Assembly (NCBI GenBank): GCA_963798985.1 | Contig: CAWCVL010000007.1 | Coordinates: 62,001-126,000, forward strand | From: JACCTU01 sp963798985 | GTDB lineage: Bacteria; Actinomycetota; Thermoleophilia; Gaiellales; Gaiellaceae | Length of the DNA: 64,000 nt | Reading direction: 5' to 3' | Shown: piece by piece, positions 52,967-62,841 of the stretch | How positions within the stretch are numbered: the first letter of the stretch is position 1 | Layout of the letters: every line of letters begins with the position of its first letter | Program-made: the position numbers and the translations under genes | Notes under the pieces: generated by a model | What the model was told of the DNA's origin: nothing | The model's input: the letters and a program-made list of their open reading frames with translations, nothing else | Databases searched by the model: none

Positions 52967-53782
52967 ATGGGAGGTCACCTGAAACGGCTGCACTGGCTCG
53001 CGCTCGTCGCGCTGCTCGGCCTTGCTCTGGTGGCGGGGCTCGCTCGGGCCGCCGACGCGCCCACCAACGCCCGGCCGCTTCGCGTCCTCTTCATCGGGAA
53101 CAGCCAGACCTCGACCAACGACCTGCCGGCGTTCGTCGCCGAAGTCGCGAAGGCGGCGAAGTTCAAGATCGAGTACCGAACGATCGCGCCGAGTGCGGTG
53201 ACCCTCGAGGGGAACTGGAACCGGGGAAGCGCCCGCGGTTCGCTCCTCGGCGGCCACTGGGACGCGGTCGTGCTGCAGCAGGGACCGTCCGTTCTCCCCG
53301 AGAGCCGGGCGAATCTGTGCTTCTACGCAAAGGCGTTCGCGGACGAGGCGCGCGAGTGGGGGGTGCGTCCGTACCTGCTGATGGTGTGGCCGCGACGCGG
53401 GTCGGAACTTCCGGAGGTGGTCGATTCGTACGCCTCGGCAGCTGCGGGCGCCGAGGCCGGCCTGCTCCCGGGCGGCGCTGCGTGGGGTGCCGCAGTGCGG
53501 CGGGCGCCGACGCTCCCGCTGTACGCCTGGGACGGCATCCACCCGGGCCGGATGGGGACGTACCTCGCCGCACTCGTCGTCTACGCGGGACTGCGCGGGA
53601 TCTCACCCGTCGCGCCGAACTCCCTGGTCGTCAACGGGAACCCGTTCTGGATTCCCCGCGAGACAGCGCGTCTGCTCAGGGACTCCGCCAAGGAGGCGCT
53701 GTCCACACGCTTCTCGAGCACCCGCCTGCTCGCAGCTCTAGCGCGTCGCCCCGGCTACCCTCGGGGCCGTGTCGAAACCTGA
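52967..53782 (+). CDS. exported SGNH-hydrolase-like protein
   Basis: About 271 aa from ATG 52967, with a signal peptide (WLALVALLGLALVAGLARA). The mature part opens RVLFIGNSQTSTNDLPAFVAEVAKAA, a GNS-type block I, and contains WDAVVLQQGPSVLP and the C-terminal WDGIHPGRMGTYLAALVVYAGL with the Asp/His pair of SGNH enzymes. Thus Ser (in GNSQT), Asp and His could form the triad. Substrate unknown; carbohydrate esters are plausible. The 3' end overlaps the next gene by 14 bp. Confidence 0.75.
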   Translation: MGGHLKRLHWLALVALLGLALVAGLARAADAPTNARPLRVLFIGNSQTSTNDLPAFVAEVAKAAKFKIEYRTIAPSAVTLEGNWNRGSARGSLLGGHWDAVVLQQGPSVLPESRANLCFYAKAFADEAREWGVRPYLLMVWPRRGSELPEVVDSYASAAAGAEAGLLPGGAAWGAAVRRAPTLPLYAWDGIHPGRMGTYLAALVVYAGLRGISPVAPNSLVVNGNPFWIPRETARLLRDSAKEALSTRFSSTRLLAALARRPGYPRGRVET

Positions 53783-55282
53783 AGAGAACGGGAACGCCTC
53801 TCGCCTGAGAGAGGCGATCGAGGTGCTGGAAGCGGTCGTTCGAGACCGCAGTCTGCTCGGGGACCTGCCGCTCGAGGATAGGCACCGGCTCCTCGCCGCC
53901 GCCGGGGACGTCTTCAACCCGGACGTGGTGCAGCGGCGCCAGTGGGGGAAAGCGCTTCGCCGTCGGGAGAAGGCGGCGAAGCAGCAGCACGATGAGTCCG
54001 TGCTCGCGGAGACCGGCATTCGCGTGCTGCGCGAGAAGCCGGTGTTCACGACGCCGAACGTGTTCGCGCCGGACGACTTCGAGCAGCGCGAGCTGGACGA
54101 CACCGAGCGCCGGGAGGTGATCGACCTCCAGCACTGCTACGTCTGCAAGCAGCGCTACGTCGAGATCCACCCCTTCTACGACCAGCTCTGTCTCGCGTGC
54201 GGTGACTTCAACCACCGCAAGCGGACCGAGACCGCCGATCTCGGCGGGCGCGTGGCGTTGCTGACGGGCGGCCGGGTGAAGATCGGGTACCAGGCCGGCA
54301 TCAAGCTTCTGCGCGCCGGGGCGGCGCTCATCGTGACGACGCGGTTTCCACGGGACGCCGCGACCCGGTACGCACTAGAGGCCGACTTCGACGTCTGGGG
54401 CGATCGCCTCGAGATCTTCGGGCTCGACCTGAGGCACACGCCGAGCGTCGAGGAGTTCTGCCGGCACCTGAGCGCGACGCGCGACCGGCTCGACTTCATC
54501 GTCAACAACGCGTGTCAGACGGTGCGCCGGCCGCCCGACTTCTACCGGCACATGCTCGAGCTCGAGCAGGCTTCTTCCGACACGATGCCCGCTCACGTTC
54601 GCCGGCTCCTCGGGGAGTACGAGGGCCTGCGGCGCTCCGACATGCTCCCCTCGGGCGCCCGGCCGGAGCCGATGCTCGGCGTCACGCGCTCCGCCGAGCT
54701 CTCTCAGGTGCGTCTGCTGCCAGACGACATTGTGCAGGGCGACCTCTTTCCCGAGGGCCTGCTCGACCAGGACCTGCAGCAGGTCGACCTCCGCGAGCGG
54801 AACTCGTGGCGGCTCCTGCTGGCCGAGGTGCCGACGATCGAGCTGCTCGAGACCCAGCTCGTGAACGCCGTCGCACCCTTCGTCCTGAACGCGCGCCTGA
54901 AGCCGCTGATGCTGCGCACGCCCGAGCGCGACAAGCACGTCGTCAACGTGTCGGCCGTCGAGGGACAGTTCTACCGCCGGTTCAAGACGACGCGGCATCC
55001 CCACACGAACATGGCGAAGGCCGCACTGAACATGATGACGCGAACATCAGCCGCGGACTATCACGCCGACGGCATCCACATGAACAGCGTCGACACCGGC
55101 TGGGTGAGCGACGAGGACCCGTTCACATCGCGGTCCAGAAGACGGCAGAGCACGGGTTCCGCCCGCCGCTCGACATCGTCGACGGTGCCGCGCGCGTCGT
55201 CGACCCGATCGTCGACGGCTTCAACACCGGCGAGCACATGTGGGGCGAGTTCCTGAAGGACTACCGGCCGACCGACTGGTAG
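53769..55282 (+). CDS. SDR family oxidoreductase with N-terminal Cys4 domain, one frameshift
   Basis: About 504 aa when repaired. Residues 1-150 are helical, ending in a zinc-binding-like CYVCKQRY...CLACGDFN pair. The Rossmann/SDR part follows (GGRVALLTGGRVKIGYQAGIKLLRAGAALIVTTRF, DFIVNNACQT), and the Ser-Tyr-Lys region appears as VNVSAVEGQFY and HTNMAKAALNMMTRT. Near 55128 the frame changes: DEDPF must continue as HIAVQKTAEHGFRPPLDIVDG. Here one base is missing, unlike the other frameshifts in the window. The convergent pterin dehydratase overlaps by 22 bp. Function unknown. Confidence 0.75.
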
Positions 55283-55614
55283 AGCTCGTCGGTCTTCGCG
55301 GCCATGATGAAGTCGTTGCGGTGGAGGCCTTTGATCTTGTGCGTCCACCAGCTGACGGTCACCCGGCCCCACTCGGTCATGAGCGCCGGGTGATGACCCT
55401 GCTCCTCCGCGGCCGCGCCGACCGCGTTCGTGAACCCGAGCGCCTGCGCGAAGTCCTCGAACGAGAAGACGCGCCGTAGCCGGCGCACCCCGTCGACCTC
55501 GACCAGCTCCCAGTCGGGCACCTCGGGCGCGAGCGTCGCGATTTCCTCGTCGGTCACGGTCGGCGCGTCACGGCGGCACGCGACGCAGGTGGCTCTGCTG
55601 AGCGTCTCGGTCAC
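55261..55614 (-). CDS. 4a-hydroxytetrahydrobiopterin dehydratase (pterin carbinolamine dehydratase)
   Basis: About 117 aa from GTG 55614. The family core is complete: WELVEVDGVRRLRRVFSFEDFAQALGFTNAVGAAAEEQGHHPALMTEWGRVTVSWWTH, with the HHP pair and the C-terminal WTHKIKGL. It dehydrates 4a-carbinolamine pterins, although many actinobacteria have it without an aromatic hydroxylase. A CVAC pair near the N-terminus precedes the domain. Confidence 0.85.
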   Translation of the reverse strand: MTETLSRATCVACRRDAPTVTDEEIATLAPEVPDWELVEVDGVRRLRRVFSFEDFAQALGFTNAVGAAAEEQGHHPALMTEWGRVTVSWWTHKIKGLHRNDFIMAAKTDELYQSVGR

Positions 55615-55666
55615 GTCGCCAGCGTACGTTGACGCGGACGTCCGAGAGGTGGATGATCGTCCCGAT

Positions 55667-56386
55667 GTGACGAACCTCCGCCTCGCCACGGTCGGCGCGG
55701 CTTGCGCGCTCGGGCTGGTCGCCTGCTTCGTCGTCGGCGTCGTCCTGATGGTCTCGAGCGGCGTCCAGGTGCTCATCCCCGAGCCCGGCGTCGAGACGGT
55801 GGACTGGATCGCCGACGTCGACTCCGCCGGAAGCGTCTTCCTCGTTGGCGCCTGGCTGACGATCGCGGGTGGTTTCCTCGGCATCGTCGCGCTCGTCGGG
55901 TTCTACGACGCGCTTCGTCAGGCCGGGCCGGTGCTCGTCCTCGGACCGGTGCTCGGGGCCGTGGGGCTCACGCTGGTGACGATTTCCCACCTTGTCCCGA
56001 TTGCGATGGCGACGGAGCTCGTGCCCGACTACCTCGTGGCCGACGCGGCGGGGAAGGCGCCTGCGCTGAGCAACCTCGATCTGCTCGCGGCGGCCAGCAG
56101 CTATCTGAACATCGCGGGCAACGTGCTCAACTGGGGCGTCGTCGTGCCGCTCTACGGCTACGCGATCCTGCGCACGGGCGTCACCGCTCGCTGGATCGGT
56201 TGGCTCGGCGTCTTCGTCGGCGTGTGCGCCGGCTGGCTCGGGCTCCTCTCCTACACCTGGGGAGCGTTCGAGGCGTTCAGCTTCGTCGGGTTCGTCGGGT
56301 TCTTCGTCTTCATGGCGAGCATGGGCGTCTCACTGCTTCGCCGCTCGGGCGAGGACGTCCCGGCCGCAGTCACGGCGATCCGCTAG
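55667..56386 (+). CDS. multi-pass membrane protein of unknown function
   Basis: About 239 aa from GTG 55667, with about six hydrophobic segments (AACALGLVACFVVGVVLMVSS, VGAWLTIAGGFLGIVALVGF, LVLGPVLGAVGLTLVTIS, NIAGNVLNWGVVVPLYGYAIL, WLGVFVGVCAGWLGLLS, FVGFVGFFVFMASMGVSLL). It resembles DUF4386-type actinobacterial membrane proteins, but I am not certain. It is divergent from the pterin dehydratase by 52 bp and overlaps the convergent secreted-protein gene by 4 bp. Confidence 0.65.
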   Translation: MTNLRLATVGAACALGLVACFVVGVVLMVSSGVQVLIPEPGVETVDWIADVDSAGSVFLVGAWLTIAGGFLGIVALVGFYDALRQAGPVLVLGPVLGAVGLTLVTISHLVPIAMATELVPDYLVADAAGKAPALSNLDLLAAASSYLNIAGNVLNWGVVVPLYGYAILRTGVTARWIGWLGVFVGVCAGWLGLLSYTWGAFEAFSFVGFVGFFVFMASMGVSLLRRSGEDVPAAVTAIR

Positions 56387-57201
56387 CGGCAGGGCAGGGT
56401 GCGCGCCGCCGACGGCTTCTTGCCGACGAGGGCGCGGATCTTCGCGGCTTCGGCCTTCAAACGACCCGGGCTGACGTAGCGGAAGCACACGTCGACGGTC
56501 ATCCCGCCGACCTGGTCGTGCGGCCGCGTGCCCGGGTTGTGGGGATGGTCGTCGTCGAAGCTGATGCGGTGCGCCGCCCGGAAGACCTTCGCGGCCATGA
56601 AAGTGGCTGCTGTCGGCGCCGTCACGAGGACGGACGCTGCGCCGCCGGGGCTCAACCCGTCGAGGTCGTTCGCCGCGATCCCGTGTCCCGTGCGGTCGCA
56701 CCCCTTGTCGGCAGCCGCCGCGGCGGTGCGAGCCGCGCGGCCGGCCTGAACGATGAGTTTCGTGGAATCGCCGTCGGCGAAGCGGACGAGTGCGCGCGAG
56801 TCGGCCCTGAACGTGCTCGTCGACTGGTTCTTGTTGCACTTGGCGATGTACCTGTACGTCTGATCGGGCCGCACTTCACCGATCTCGTTCTTCACCAGGG
56901 CTTTCCCGAATGCGATGCCAGGCCCGCCGTTCGCCCGGCGCAGCTTGCCGTCGGCAGAGAGGACGAGCAACTCGACGTCGCGGTACGTGACGAGCGCCTC
57001 CTGGTGACCGACCATGCCGCCGACCTGGGTGCTGTTGAAGATCGTGTCGAGCTCGGCCTGGACAAGGGTGTCGACGCGGAAGCAGCACCGAGAGGCCGCA
57101 GGTGCGCTCTCCGCGGCGAGCGTGTCGCCCGCGAGCGCGAGCACACCGACGAGCGTTGCGAACGCAACTCGTGCAGCGAGGCCGAGGTGCCGCGCGCTCA
57201 T
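56383..57201 (-). CDS. exported hypothetical protein
   Basis: A protein of 272 aa from ATG 57201, with a signal peptide (LAARVAFATLVGVLALAGDTLAAE). The mature protein has CC near its start, KCNKNQ mid-way, CDRTGHG and VDVCFRY, giving several Cys for disulfides, and the pattern FNSTQVGGMVGHQEALVTYRDVE. It resembles nothing I can name. ATG 57201 is preferred over a TTG 36 bp upstream because it directly precedes the basic n-region. Confidence 0.6.
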   Translation of the reverse strand: MSARHLGLAARVAFATLVGVLALAGDTLAAESAPAASRCCFRVDTLVQAELDTIFNSTQVGGMVGHQEALVTYRDVELLVLSADGKLRRANGGPGIAFGKALVKNEIGEVRPDQTYRYIAKCNKNQSTSTFRADSRALVRFADGDSTKLIVQAGRAARTAAAAADKGCDRTGHGIAANDLDGLSPGGAASVLVTAPTAATFMAAKVFRAAHRISFDDDHPHNPGTRPHDQVGGMTVDVCFRYVSPGRLKAEAAKIRALVGKKPSAARTLPCR

Positions 57202-57241
57202 CGAGGCGATGGTAGCCGCGGTCTGAGGTTCTGCCAACCGG

Positions 57242-58117
57242 CTACGAAAGGCGCCGGGTACGCGTCGCCTTGCGCAACGCCGCGCGCCACGCGACCGGCT
57301 CGGGGCGCCTTGCGGGTCCGTTGGCGGCGATCGCGGGCGTGGCCGAGGCGGGCGTGTCGCGATACCCCGTTCGCGCCGCTGCGAGGACTCGCTCCGCGCT
57401 CATCGGCATGTTCCGGCTGACCCACATCAGGGCGAGCTGGGACGGCGGTACCCGACGCTCGCGGATCTCCGCGCCGACGAGTGAGTACACCTGCCCGGTT
57501 CCCGGAGCCCCCAGCACGCCGACGAGAGCGGCGTCGACCGCGTGCGCAAGCCGTTGGGCATCAGGCCCGGGCGCCACGTGCGTGTGGAGCCGGCAGACGT
57601 CCGGGAGCGTCTCGACCTGCGACGAGCGGTCGAAGACGTCGAGGCGGTAACCGCAGAGCAGCGAGAAGTTGCGAGTGCGCGCGAGGCGGTTCCAGAGCTC
57701 TTCGAGCTCGAACGCAGCGTCGCGCTGACCGCGCTCGCAGAGGATGTTGACCATCTCCCCGAAGGCACGGACGCGGCGCCCGGGGAAGCGTTCTCCCAAC
57801 GCGTCGAGGAGGCCGCCGCTGACGCGCTCGAACGCGACCGGAGAGGGGTGTGGTCCTTCCATGATCTGCCCGAGGGTCGTCTCCGCGTCCACTGCGACGA
57901 GTAGCCCGAGCTCCTCGATTCGACGAGCGTCCCAGCCCTCCGCGGCGAGACGCTCCGCTACGAGGCTCGCGTGCTCCCCGGTCGCGACGAGGACGGCGGG
58001 CTCGCCGGCCTCGAACCCGGCCGCGAAGTACTCCGCGACCGAGTCGGCGAGCTCGTCGGCTTCGACGTAGATCTGCGCGGCGTGAGCCGCAGGAGCGTCG
58101 GTCCAGGTCAGGCTCAC
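57242..58117 (-). CDS. MEDS domain protein
   Basis: A protein of 291 aa. The first 180 residues form a MEDS domain (DcmR-type sensory): AAQIYVEADELADSVAEYFAAGFEAGEPAVLVAT, then RRIEELGLLVAVDAETTL, ELEELWNRLARTRNFSLLCGYRLDVFD. No classical output domain follows; the C-terminal 100 residues are basic and Ala-rich. MEDS domains occur in regulators of chlorinated-methane and other signalling systems. Function here unknown. It is divergent from the amidohydrolase gene by 48 bp. Confidence 0.8.
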   Translation of the reverse strand: MSLTWTDAPAAHAAQIYVEADELADSVAEYFAAGFEAGEPAVLVATGEHASLVAERLAAEGWDARRIEELGLLVAVDAETTLGQIMEGPHPSPVAFERVSGGLLDALGERFPGRRVRAFGEMVNILCERGQRDAAFELEELWNRLARTRNFSLLCGYRLDVFDRSSQVETLPDVCRLHTHVAPGPDAQRLAHAVDAALVGVLGAPGTGQVYSLVGAEIRERRVPPSQLALMWVSRNMPMSAERVLAAARTGYRDTPASATPAIAANGPARRPEPVAWRAALRKATRTRRLS

Positions 58118-58165
58118 CGCGGCAGTCTAGAGGGCCTTCCAGCCGGTTGCGGTAAAAGCTCAGAC

Positions 58166-59204
58166 GTGAGGACCCTGCTCGAGCGACTGGATGAGCTCTA
58201 CCTGCTCGGAGGGGGGCGGGGCGCCAACCGGCCGGCCGGGAGCGCCGCCGAGAGCGAGGCCTGCGCGCTCGCCGCGCAGTGGATGGAGGACGCCGGTCTG
58301 ACCGTCACGCGCGACGCGTTCGGGAACGTGATCGGCCGGCTGCACGGCTCGCAGCGCGAGTTGCCCGAGGTGTGGGCGGGCTCTCATCTCGACAGCGTCC
58401 CCGAGGGAGGCAAGTTCGACGGTGCGCTCGGCGTCCTCGCGGCGATCCAGGCCGTCGCCGCGGTCGGTGTGAGCGCCCGCACGCTCGGCGTCGTCGCGTT
58501 CCGGGACGAGGAGCGCGGCTGCTACGGAAGCCTCGCGCTGGCGAAGTCGGGACCGCTGCCCGGCCGCTACCTCGAGTTGCACGTCGAGCAAGGGCCGGTC
58601 CTCGCGCGCGCAGGCGCTGCGCTCGGCGTGGTGACGGGCCTCGTCGGCTCGACGCGGCGTGAAGTGGTCTTCGAGGGTACGGCCGGGCACGCCGGCACGT
58701 CGCCCATGGACGCACGCTACGACGCTCTCGTGCAAGCGGCCGAGTACGTGCTCCGCGTGCGCGACGCGGCGAAGGCGATCGACGGCGCGGTCGCGACGGT
58801 CGGCGTGCTCGAGGTCGAGCCGGGCGCGGTGAACGTCGATCCCCGGGCGCGTCCGGCTGACGGTCGACGCGCGCGCGCCGGACGAGGAGCGACTCGCGCG
58901 CCTCCTCGACGCGCTCGACCTCGACCCCGGCGTCGACCTCGCGCCCGTCCAGATGGACGATGCGATCCGTGCTGTGCTGCGCGAGGAGGTCGAGCGGGTC
59001 GCGGCTCCCGCCGTCGAGCTTCCGTCGGGCGCCGGGCACGACGCGGGCGTGCTCGCCGCCGCAGGCGTCGAGGCGGGGATGCTCTTCGTCCGCAGTCTCA
59101 ACGGGGGCGTGAGCCACTCACCCGAGGAGCTGTCGAGCGAGGACGACATCGCGAAAGCGGTCGAGGTGCTGACGGCGACGCTGCGGCGGCTCAGCGCTCG
59201 GTGA
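58166..59204 (+). CDS. allantoate amidohydrolase / M20 family hydrolase, one frameshift
   Basis: About 345 aa once repaired. Zinc-site motifs are AGSHLDSVPEGGKFDGALGVLAA, FRDEERGCYGS and LELHVEQGPVLARAG, and the dimerisation domain starts FEGTAGHAGTSPMDARYDA. These place it with allantoate amidohydrolases/N-carbamoyl-amino-acid hydrolases. An extra G near 58838 breaks AVN/VIPGRVRLTVDARAPDEE. The C-terminus has GAGHDAGVLAAAG and SHSPEE. Convergent overlap (14 bp) with a purine-degradation operon supports allantoate or ureidoglycolate as substrate. Confidence 0.82.
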
Positions 59205-59599
59205 AGGAGATCGTCCTGCGCGCCGTCCCAGAGCGTCCGGCGACCGAGCTCGCGCAGTTGCTCGTGCCCTTCGGTCATCGTCGCGAAGTGGTTGCCGGCG
59301 AGCGGCCCGGCCTTGCTCGCGAACGCGCACGCGCCGTAAGGGAAGAGCAGCTCCGTCTCGCTGAGCCCGCCCGGATAGAGCAGCAGCTCGCCCGGAGCCG
59401 GGTAGCACGTCGCGTTCTCCGGCCCGATGCCGAGCTCGAGCTCGCCGAACGGGATCCAGTTCGACTCGCCGCTCCAGCGGCAGTGGATGATCTTCGACTC
59501 GAGCGGGAGCAGCCGCCGAAAGGCCGCGACGGTCTCGGGCGCCGCCTCTTCCTCGAAGCGCGCGACGAAGCGGAACTCCCCTGCGGTGATCTCGATCAC
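59191..59599 (-). CDS. DUF3830 family (cyclophilin-like) protein, one frameshift
   Basis: About 135 aa. The core is WIPFGELELGIGPENATCYPAPGELLLYPGG, LFPYGACAFASKAGPLAGNHFATM and ELGRRTLWDGAQD. An extra base near 59210 hides the true end DISFTER and its TGA at 59191-59193; without repair the frame runs on through the neighbour. The GTG start overlaps the puuD stop by 4 bp, so it is the last gene of the purine operon. DUF3830 has a cyclophilin-like fold and no established function; the link to urate degradation here is an inference from position. Confidence 0.8.
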
Positions 59600-60804
59600 G
59601 GCTCGACCTTAGCGCCCTGCGCGATCCAGCGGCCGAGGAGCTCGCGCTCGGCGTCGGTCATCTCGGTGACGTTCCCGAGCGGCATCGCACGCGTGCGCAC
59701 GGCCTGCTCCTCGATCGCGGCGGCGCTGGGCGCGGATCTGCTCCGGCGTGTCGAACGCGATCCCGCCCGGCGCCGAGGAGAACGACGGGTCGGTCGGCGT
59801 CAGCGAGTGGCAGACGGCGCAGCGCTGCTCGACGATCGCTGCGACCTGCGCGAACGGCACCGCCGCCGCGCGCCCGCGGGCTCGGCGTCGTCGGGGCGGA
59901 TCGCGATCGCGATCGCAACGCACCGCGAGCGCGGCGCTCGCCGGGATCCACCAGACCGTCCGGCCGCGGTGGCGCAGGTTGAAGTAGAGCCGGATCCACG
60001 CGCCGACGAGCATCAGCGCGACGAGGACGAGCCAACCGTGCTCGCCCGCGAAGGCGAACGGGAAGTGCGGCGCCGAGCATCGCCAGCACGACGGGCAGCG
60101 TCAGGTAGTTGTTGTGCACCGAGCGCTGCTTGCCCTTGATCCCGTGCACCGGGTCGGGCTCGCGACCGGCGCGCTTCGCGTGCACGAGCTCCCAGTGGCC
60201 CGGGATGATCACGAAGAGGACGTTGCCGACCATCATCGTCCCGAGCATCGCGCCGACCTGGATCGGCATGGCGCGCGCGCTGAAGAGCTCGCTCACCGCG
60301 TAGGCGGACGCGGCCACGAACGCGACGAGCGCGGCCGCGAGCAGGAGCTCGCGGTTGCCGAGCAGGCGGCAGAGCCCGTCGTAGACGAGCCACGCGAGCG
60401 CGAGCAGGGCGATGCTGATCGCGATCGCCGTGCCCGTGCTCGAGATCTCGCACCGACGGGTCGACCAGGTAGGTGTCGGCGTCGAGGTAGTAGAGGACGA
60501 CGAGCAGCGCGAAGCCGCTCAGCCACGTCGTGTACGCCTCCCACTTGTACCAGTGCAGCGGCTCGGGGATCGTCTCCGGGGCGACGCGGAACTTGTGGAT
60601 GCGGTAGAAGCCGCCGCCGTGGATCTCCCACGACTCGCCGCCGACGCCCTCGTCGGAGTCGCGGGACTTGCGCGGCGGCAGCAGGTGGCTGTCGAGCGCG
60701 ACGAAGTAGAACGACGTCCCGATCCAGACGATCGCCGCGATCACGTGCAGCCAGCGGATCAGCAGGTCGAGCCAGTCGACGAGATACGCGTCGACGAAGA
60801 TCAC
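59596..60804 (-). CDS. puuD: membrane urate oxidase PuuD with C-terminal cytochrome c, several frameshifts
   Basis: About 400 aa. The N-terminus DLLIRWLHVIAAIVWIGTSFYFVALDSHLLPP and the DEGVGGESWEIHGGGFYRIHKF block are diagnostic of PuuD, the membrane urate hydroxylase converting urate to 5-hydroxyisourate. GTMMVGNVLFVIIPGHWELV and KQRSVHNNYLTLPVVLAML follow in a second frame. The C-terminal cytochrome c has CAVCHSL and ends GNVTEMTDAERELLGRWIAQGA. One-base insertions near 60451, 60070, 59917, 59868 and 59733 explain the breaks. uraD overlaps upstream and DUF3830 downstream by 4 bp. Confidence 0.85.
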
Positions 60805-61239
60805 GGACGTTCCCAGCGGTCGCGCGCGATCGCGACGAGCTCGCGCACGGCGGTCTCGAGCTCCTCCTCGCGGGTTCGCTCCAGTCGCTCGCGGAGGACG
60901 TCGGCGATCTCGCTCTTCGGCCGCCGGTTGACGAAGACGACGAAGCGGAAGCCGAACTTCTCCTCGTAGACCTGGTTCAGGTAGGCGAGCTCGGTCTCGA
61001 TCACGGCGCCCTCGTCGGGACCCTGCTCGCGGCGCCGAGCGCTCGGAGAGGTTCTTCGCGCCGATCGGCGGGTGCGCCTCGAGCGCCTCGACGAGCTCGT
61101 CCTCCGGCACCTCGCCGACCAGGTCGAACGCGGCGTCGAGCGGGTCGGGCAGCTCGGCGAGACGCTCGACGAAGCGCGTGCGGCCCTCGAACAGCTCGGC
61201 CAGCTCGTCGACGGTCAGCTGCCGCGGTAGCTCGCGCAC
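60801..61239 (-). CDS. uraD: OHCU decarboxylase, one frameshift
   Basis: About 145 aa from GTG 61239. The N-terminal LTVDELAELFEGRTRFVERLAE, the catalytic-His segment EALEAHPPIGAKNLSERS and the C-terminal AYLNQVYEEKFGFRFVVFVNRRPKSEI are family hallmarks. It decarboxylates 2-oxo-4-hydroxy-4-carboxy-5-ureidoimidazoline to S-allantoin. An extra base near 61035 (gcgccgcgag) breaks the frame. The start overlaps uraH by 25 bp and the stop overlaps puuD by 4 bp, so three successive steps are encoded together. Confidence 0.87.
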
Positions 61240-61502
61240 GCGTAGGACGAGACGAGGAGCGGGACGTGCGTGTGCCCGTCGCCGAGCTCGACCTCGAGCT
61301 CGACGCGGCGGAAGAACGGCGACGGCGGGTGGAAGACGATCCGGTAGACGCCCGGCTCGAGGCCCGGCGCGAGGTCGGCGATCCGGCCGTCGGCGTCGGT
61401 CGCGCCGTCGGCGATCTGCTCGTCGCCGCGGTAGAGCTCGACGCGCACGCCTTCGGCGGGACGGCCGCGCTCGGTGTCGAGGACGTGGGTCGAGAGGCTC
61501 AT
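61215..61502 (-). CDS. uraH: 5-hydroxyisourate hydrolase (transthyretin-like)
   Basis: A protein of 95 aa, the only intact gene of the purine operon. It opens SLSTHVLDTERGRPAEGVRVELY with the active-site His, contains HPPSPFFRRVELEVELGDGHTHVPLLVS and ends in the C-terminal YRGS tetrapeptide that defines the enzyme. It hydrolyses 5-hydroxyisourate to OHCU, between PuuD and UraD. The ATG overlaps the deaminase stop (ATGA). Confidence 0.93.
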   Translation of the reverse strand: MSLSTHVLDTERGRPAEGVRVELYRGDEQIADGATDADGRIADLAPGLEPGVYRIVFHPPSPFFRRVELEVELGDGHTHVPLLVSSYACASYRGS

Positions 61503-62841
61503 GCGGCGAATCTTGTCGCTTCGCGGCGCTGCTCGCGCGCGATCTCGTCCTCGTCGGCCCTGACGAGGTGCCCGTCGCGCACGACCTCCTCGCCCTCCGA
61601 CACCAGGCGGTCGACCCGGTGCGGGGCCGAGAGGACGAGCCCGGCGACCGAGATCGTCGGCGCCGCCGAGCTCGAGCCCGTCGATCCGCCAGACCGCGAA
61701 GTCCGCGCACTTGCCCGGCTCGAGCGAGCCGATGTCGTCGCGGCCGAGCACGGCCGCGCCGCCGCGCGTCGCCGAGCGCGGAGCGCGTCGCGGGCGGTCA
61801 TCGCGTCCGGCCCGCCGCGGCCGCGCGCGACGAGGAGCGCCTGCTTGACCTCGAGGAAGAGGTCGCTCGCGCTCGTTCGAGGCAGAGCCGTCGACGCCGA
61901 GGCCGACGCGCACGCCCGCGTCCAGCAGCTCGCGCACGGGCGCGACTCCCGCGCCGAGCCGCAGGTTCGACGTCGGGCAGTGCGCGACGCCGGTGCCGGT
62001 CTCGCCGAAGCGCCGGATCTCGTCGTCGCGCAGGTGGACGCAGTGCGCGCACCAGACGTCGCCGGCGAGCCAGCCGAGCCGCTCGAGGTACTCGACCGGC
62101 GTGCAGCCGTAGAGCTCGCGGCAGTACGCCTCCTCCTCGACCGTCTCGGCGAGGTGCGTGTGCAGCGGCAGGCCGAGCCGGCGCGCGAGCGCGGCCGACT
62201 CCTCCATCAGCTCGCCCGTCACCGAGAACGGCGAGCAGGGCGCGACCGCGAGCTGGACGCGAGCGCCCGGCGCCGTGCTCGTGGAGCTCGCCCGCGAGCC
62301 GCTCGGTGTCGGCGAGCACCGCGTCGAGGTCCTCGACGAGCTCGTCGGGCGGCAGCCCGCCGTCGGACTCGCCGAGGTCCATCGAGCCGCGCGAGGCGAC
62401 GATGCGGACGCCGAGCTCGCGCGCCGCCTGCACCTCCGCCTCGACGAGCCCGGTCGCGGCCGCGCGGGAAGACGTAGTGGTGGTCGAACACCGTCGTGCA
62501 GCCGGAGAGCGCGAGCTCGGCGAGCCCGGTGCGCGCGGCCGCGTACTCGGCCTCCGCGTCGATGCGCGCCCAGACCGGGTAGAGCTCGCGCAGCCACGTG
62601 AAGAGGTCGGCCTGCTGCGCGCGCGCGCGCGTGAGCGTCTGGTAGAGGTGGTGGTGCGTGTTGACGAGCCCGGGCGTGACGACCGCGCCGCCGAGGTCGA
62701 CGCGCTCGTCGCTCGTCGGGCTCCGCGCCGGCGCCGACGTCGCGCACGAAGCCGTCCTCGACGAGCAGCCAGCCGCCGTCGTGCTCGGTGCCGCGCGTCG
62801 TCGATCGTCACGACGTGCGCGTTGGCGTAGAGCGTGCTCAC
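61499..62841 (-). CDS. 8-oxoguanine deaminase-type amidohydrolase, several frameshifts
   Basis: About 440 aa from GTG 62841. TLYANAHVVTIDD, then the metal motif VNTHHHLYQTLTRA, the block LFTWLRELYPVWARIDAEAEYAAARTGLAEL, SGCTTVFDHHYVFP, the HTHLAET-type helix, WCAHCVHL and GLGVDGSASN are the order of the 8-oxoguanine deaminase/hydroxydechloroatrazine-hydrolase subgroup. It would turn 8-oxoguanine (or guanine) to urate (or xanthine), feeding PuuD. Frames change near 62795, 62740, 62470, 62270, 61875, 61780 and 61655, mostly or all by one-base insertion. It overlaps ade and uraH by 4 bp each. Confidence 0.82.

Noticed and set aside
59900..59925. gatcgcgatcgcgatcgc run as a regulatory repeat or CRISPR-like unit
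   Set aside because: It encodes alternating Ile-Ala codons of a membrane segment of puuD; too short and no spacers.
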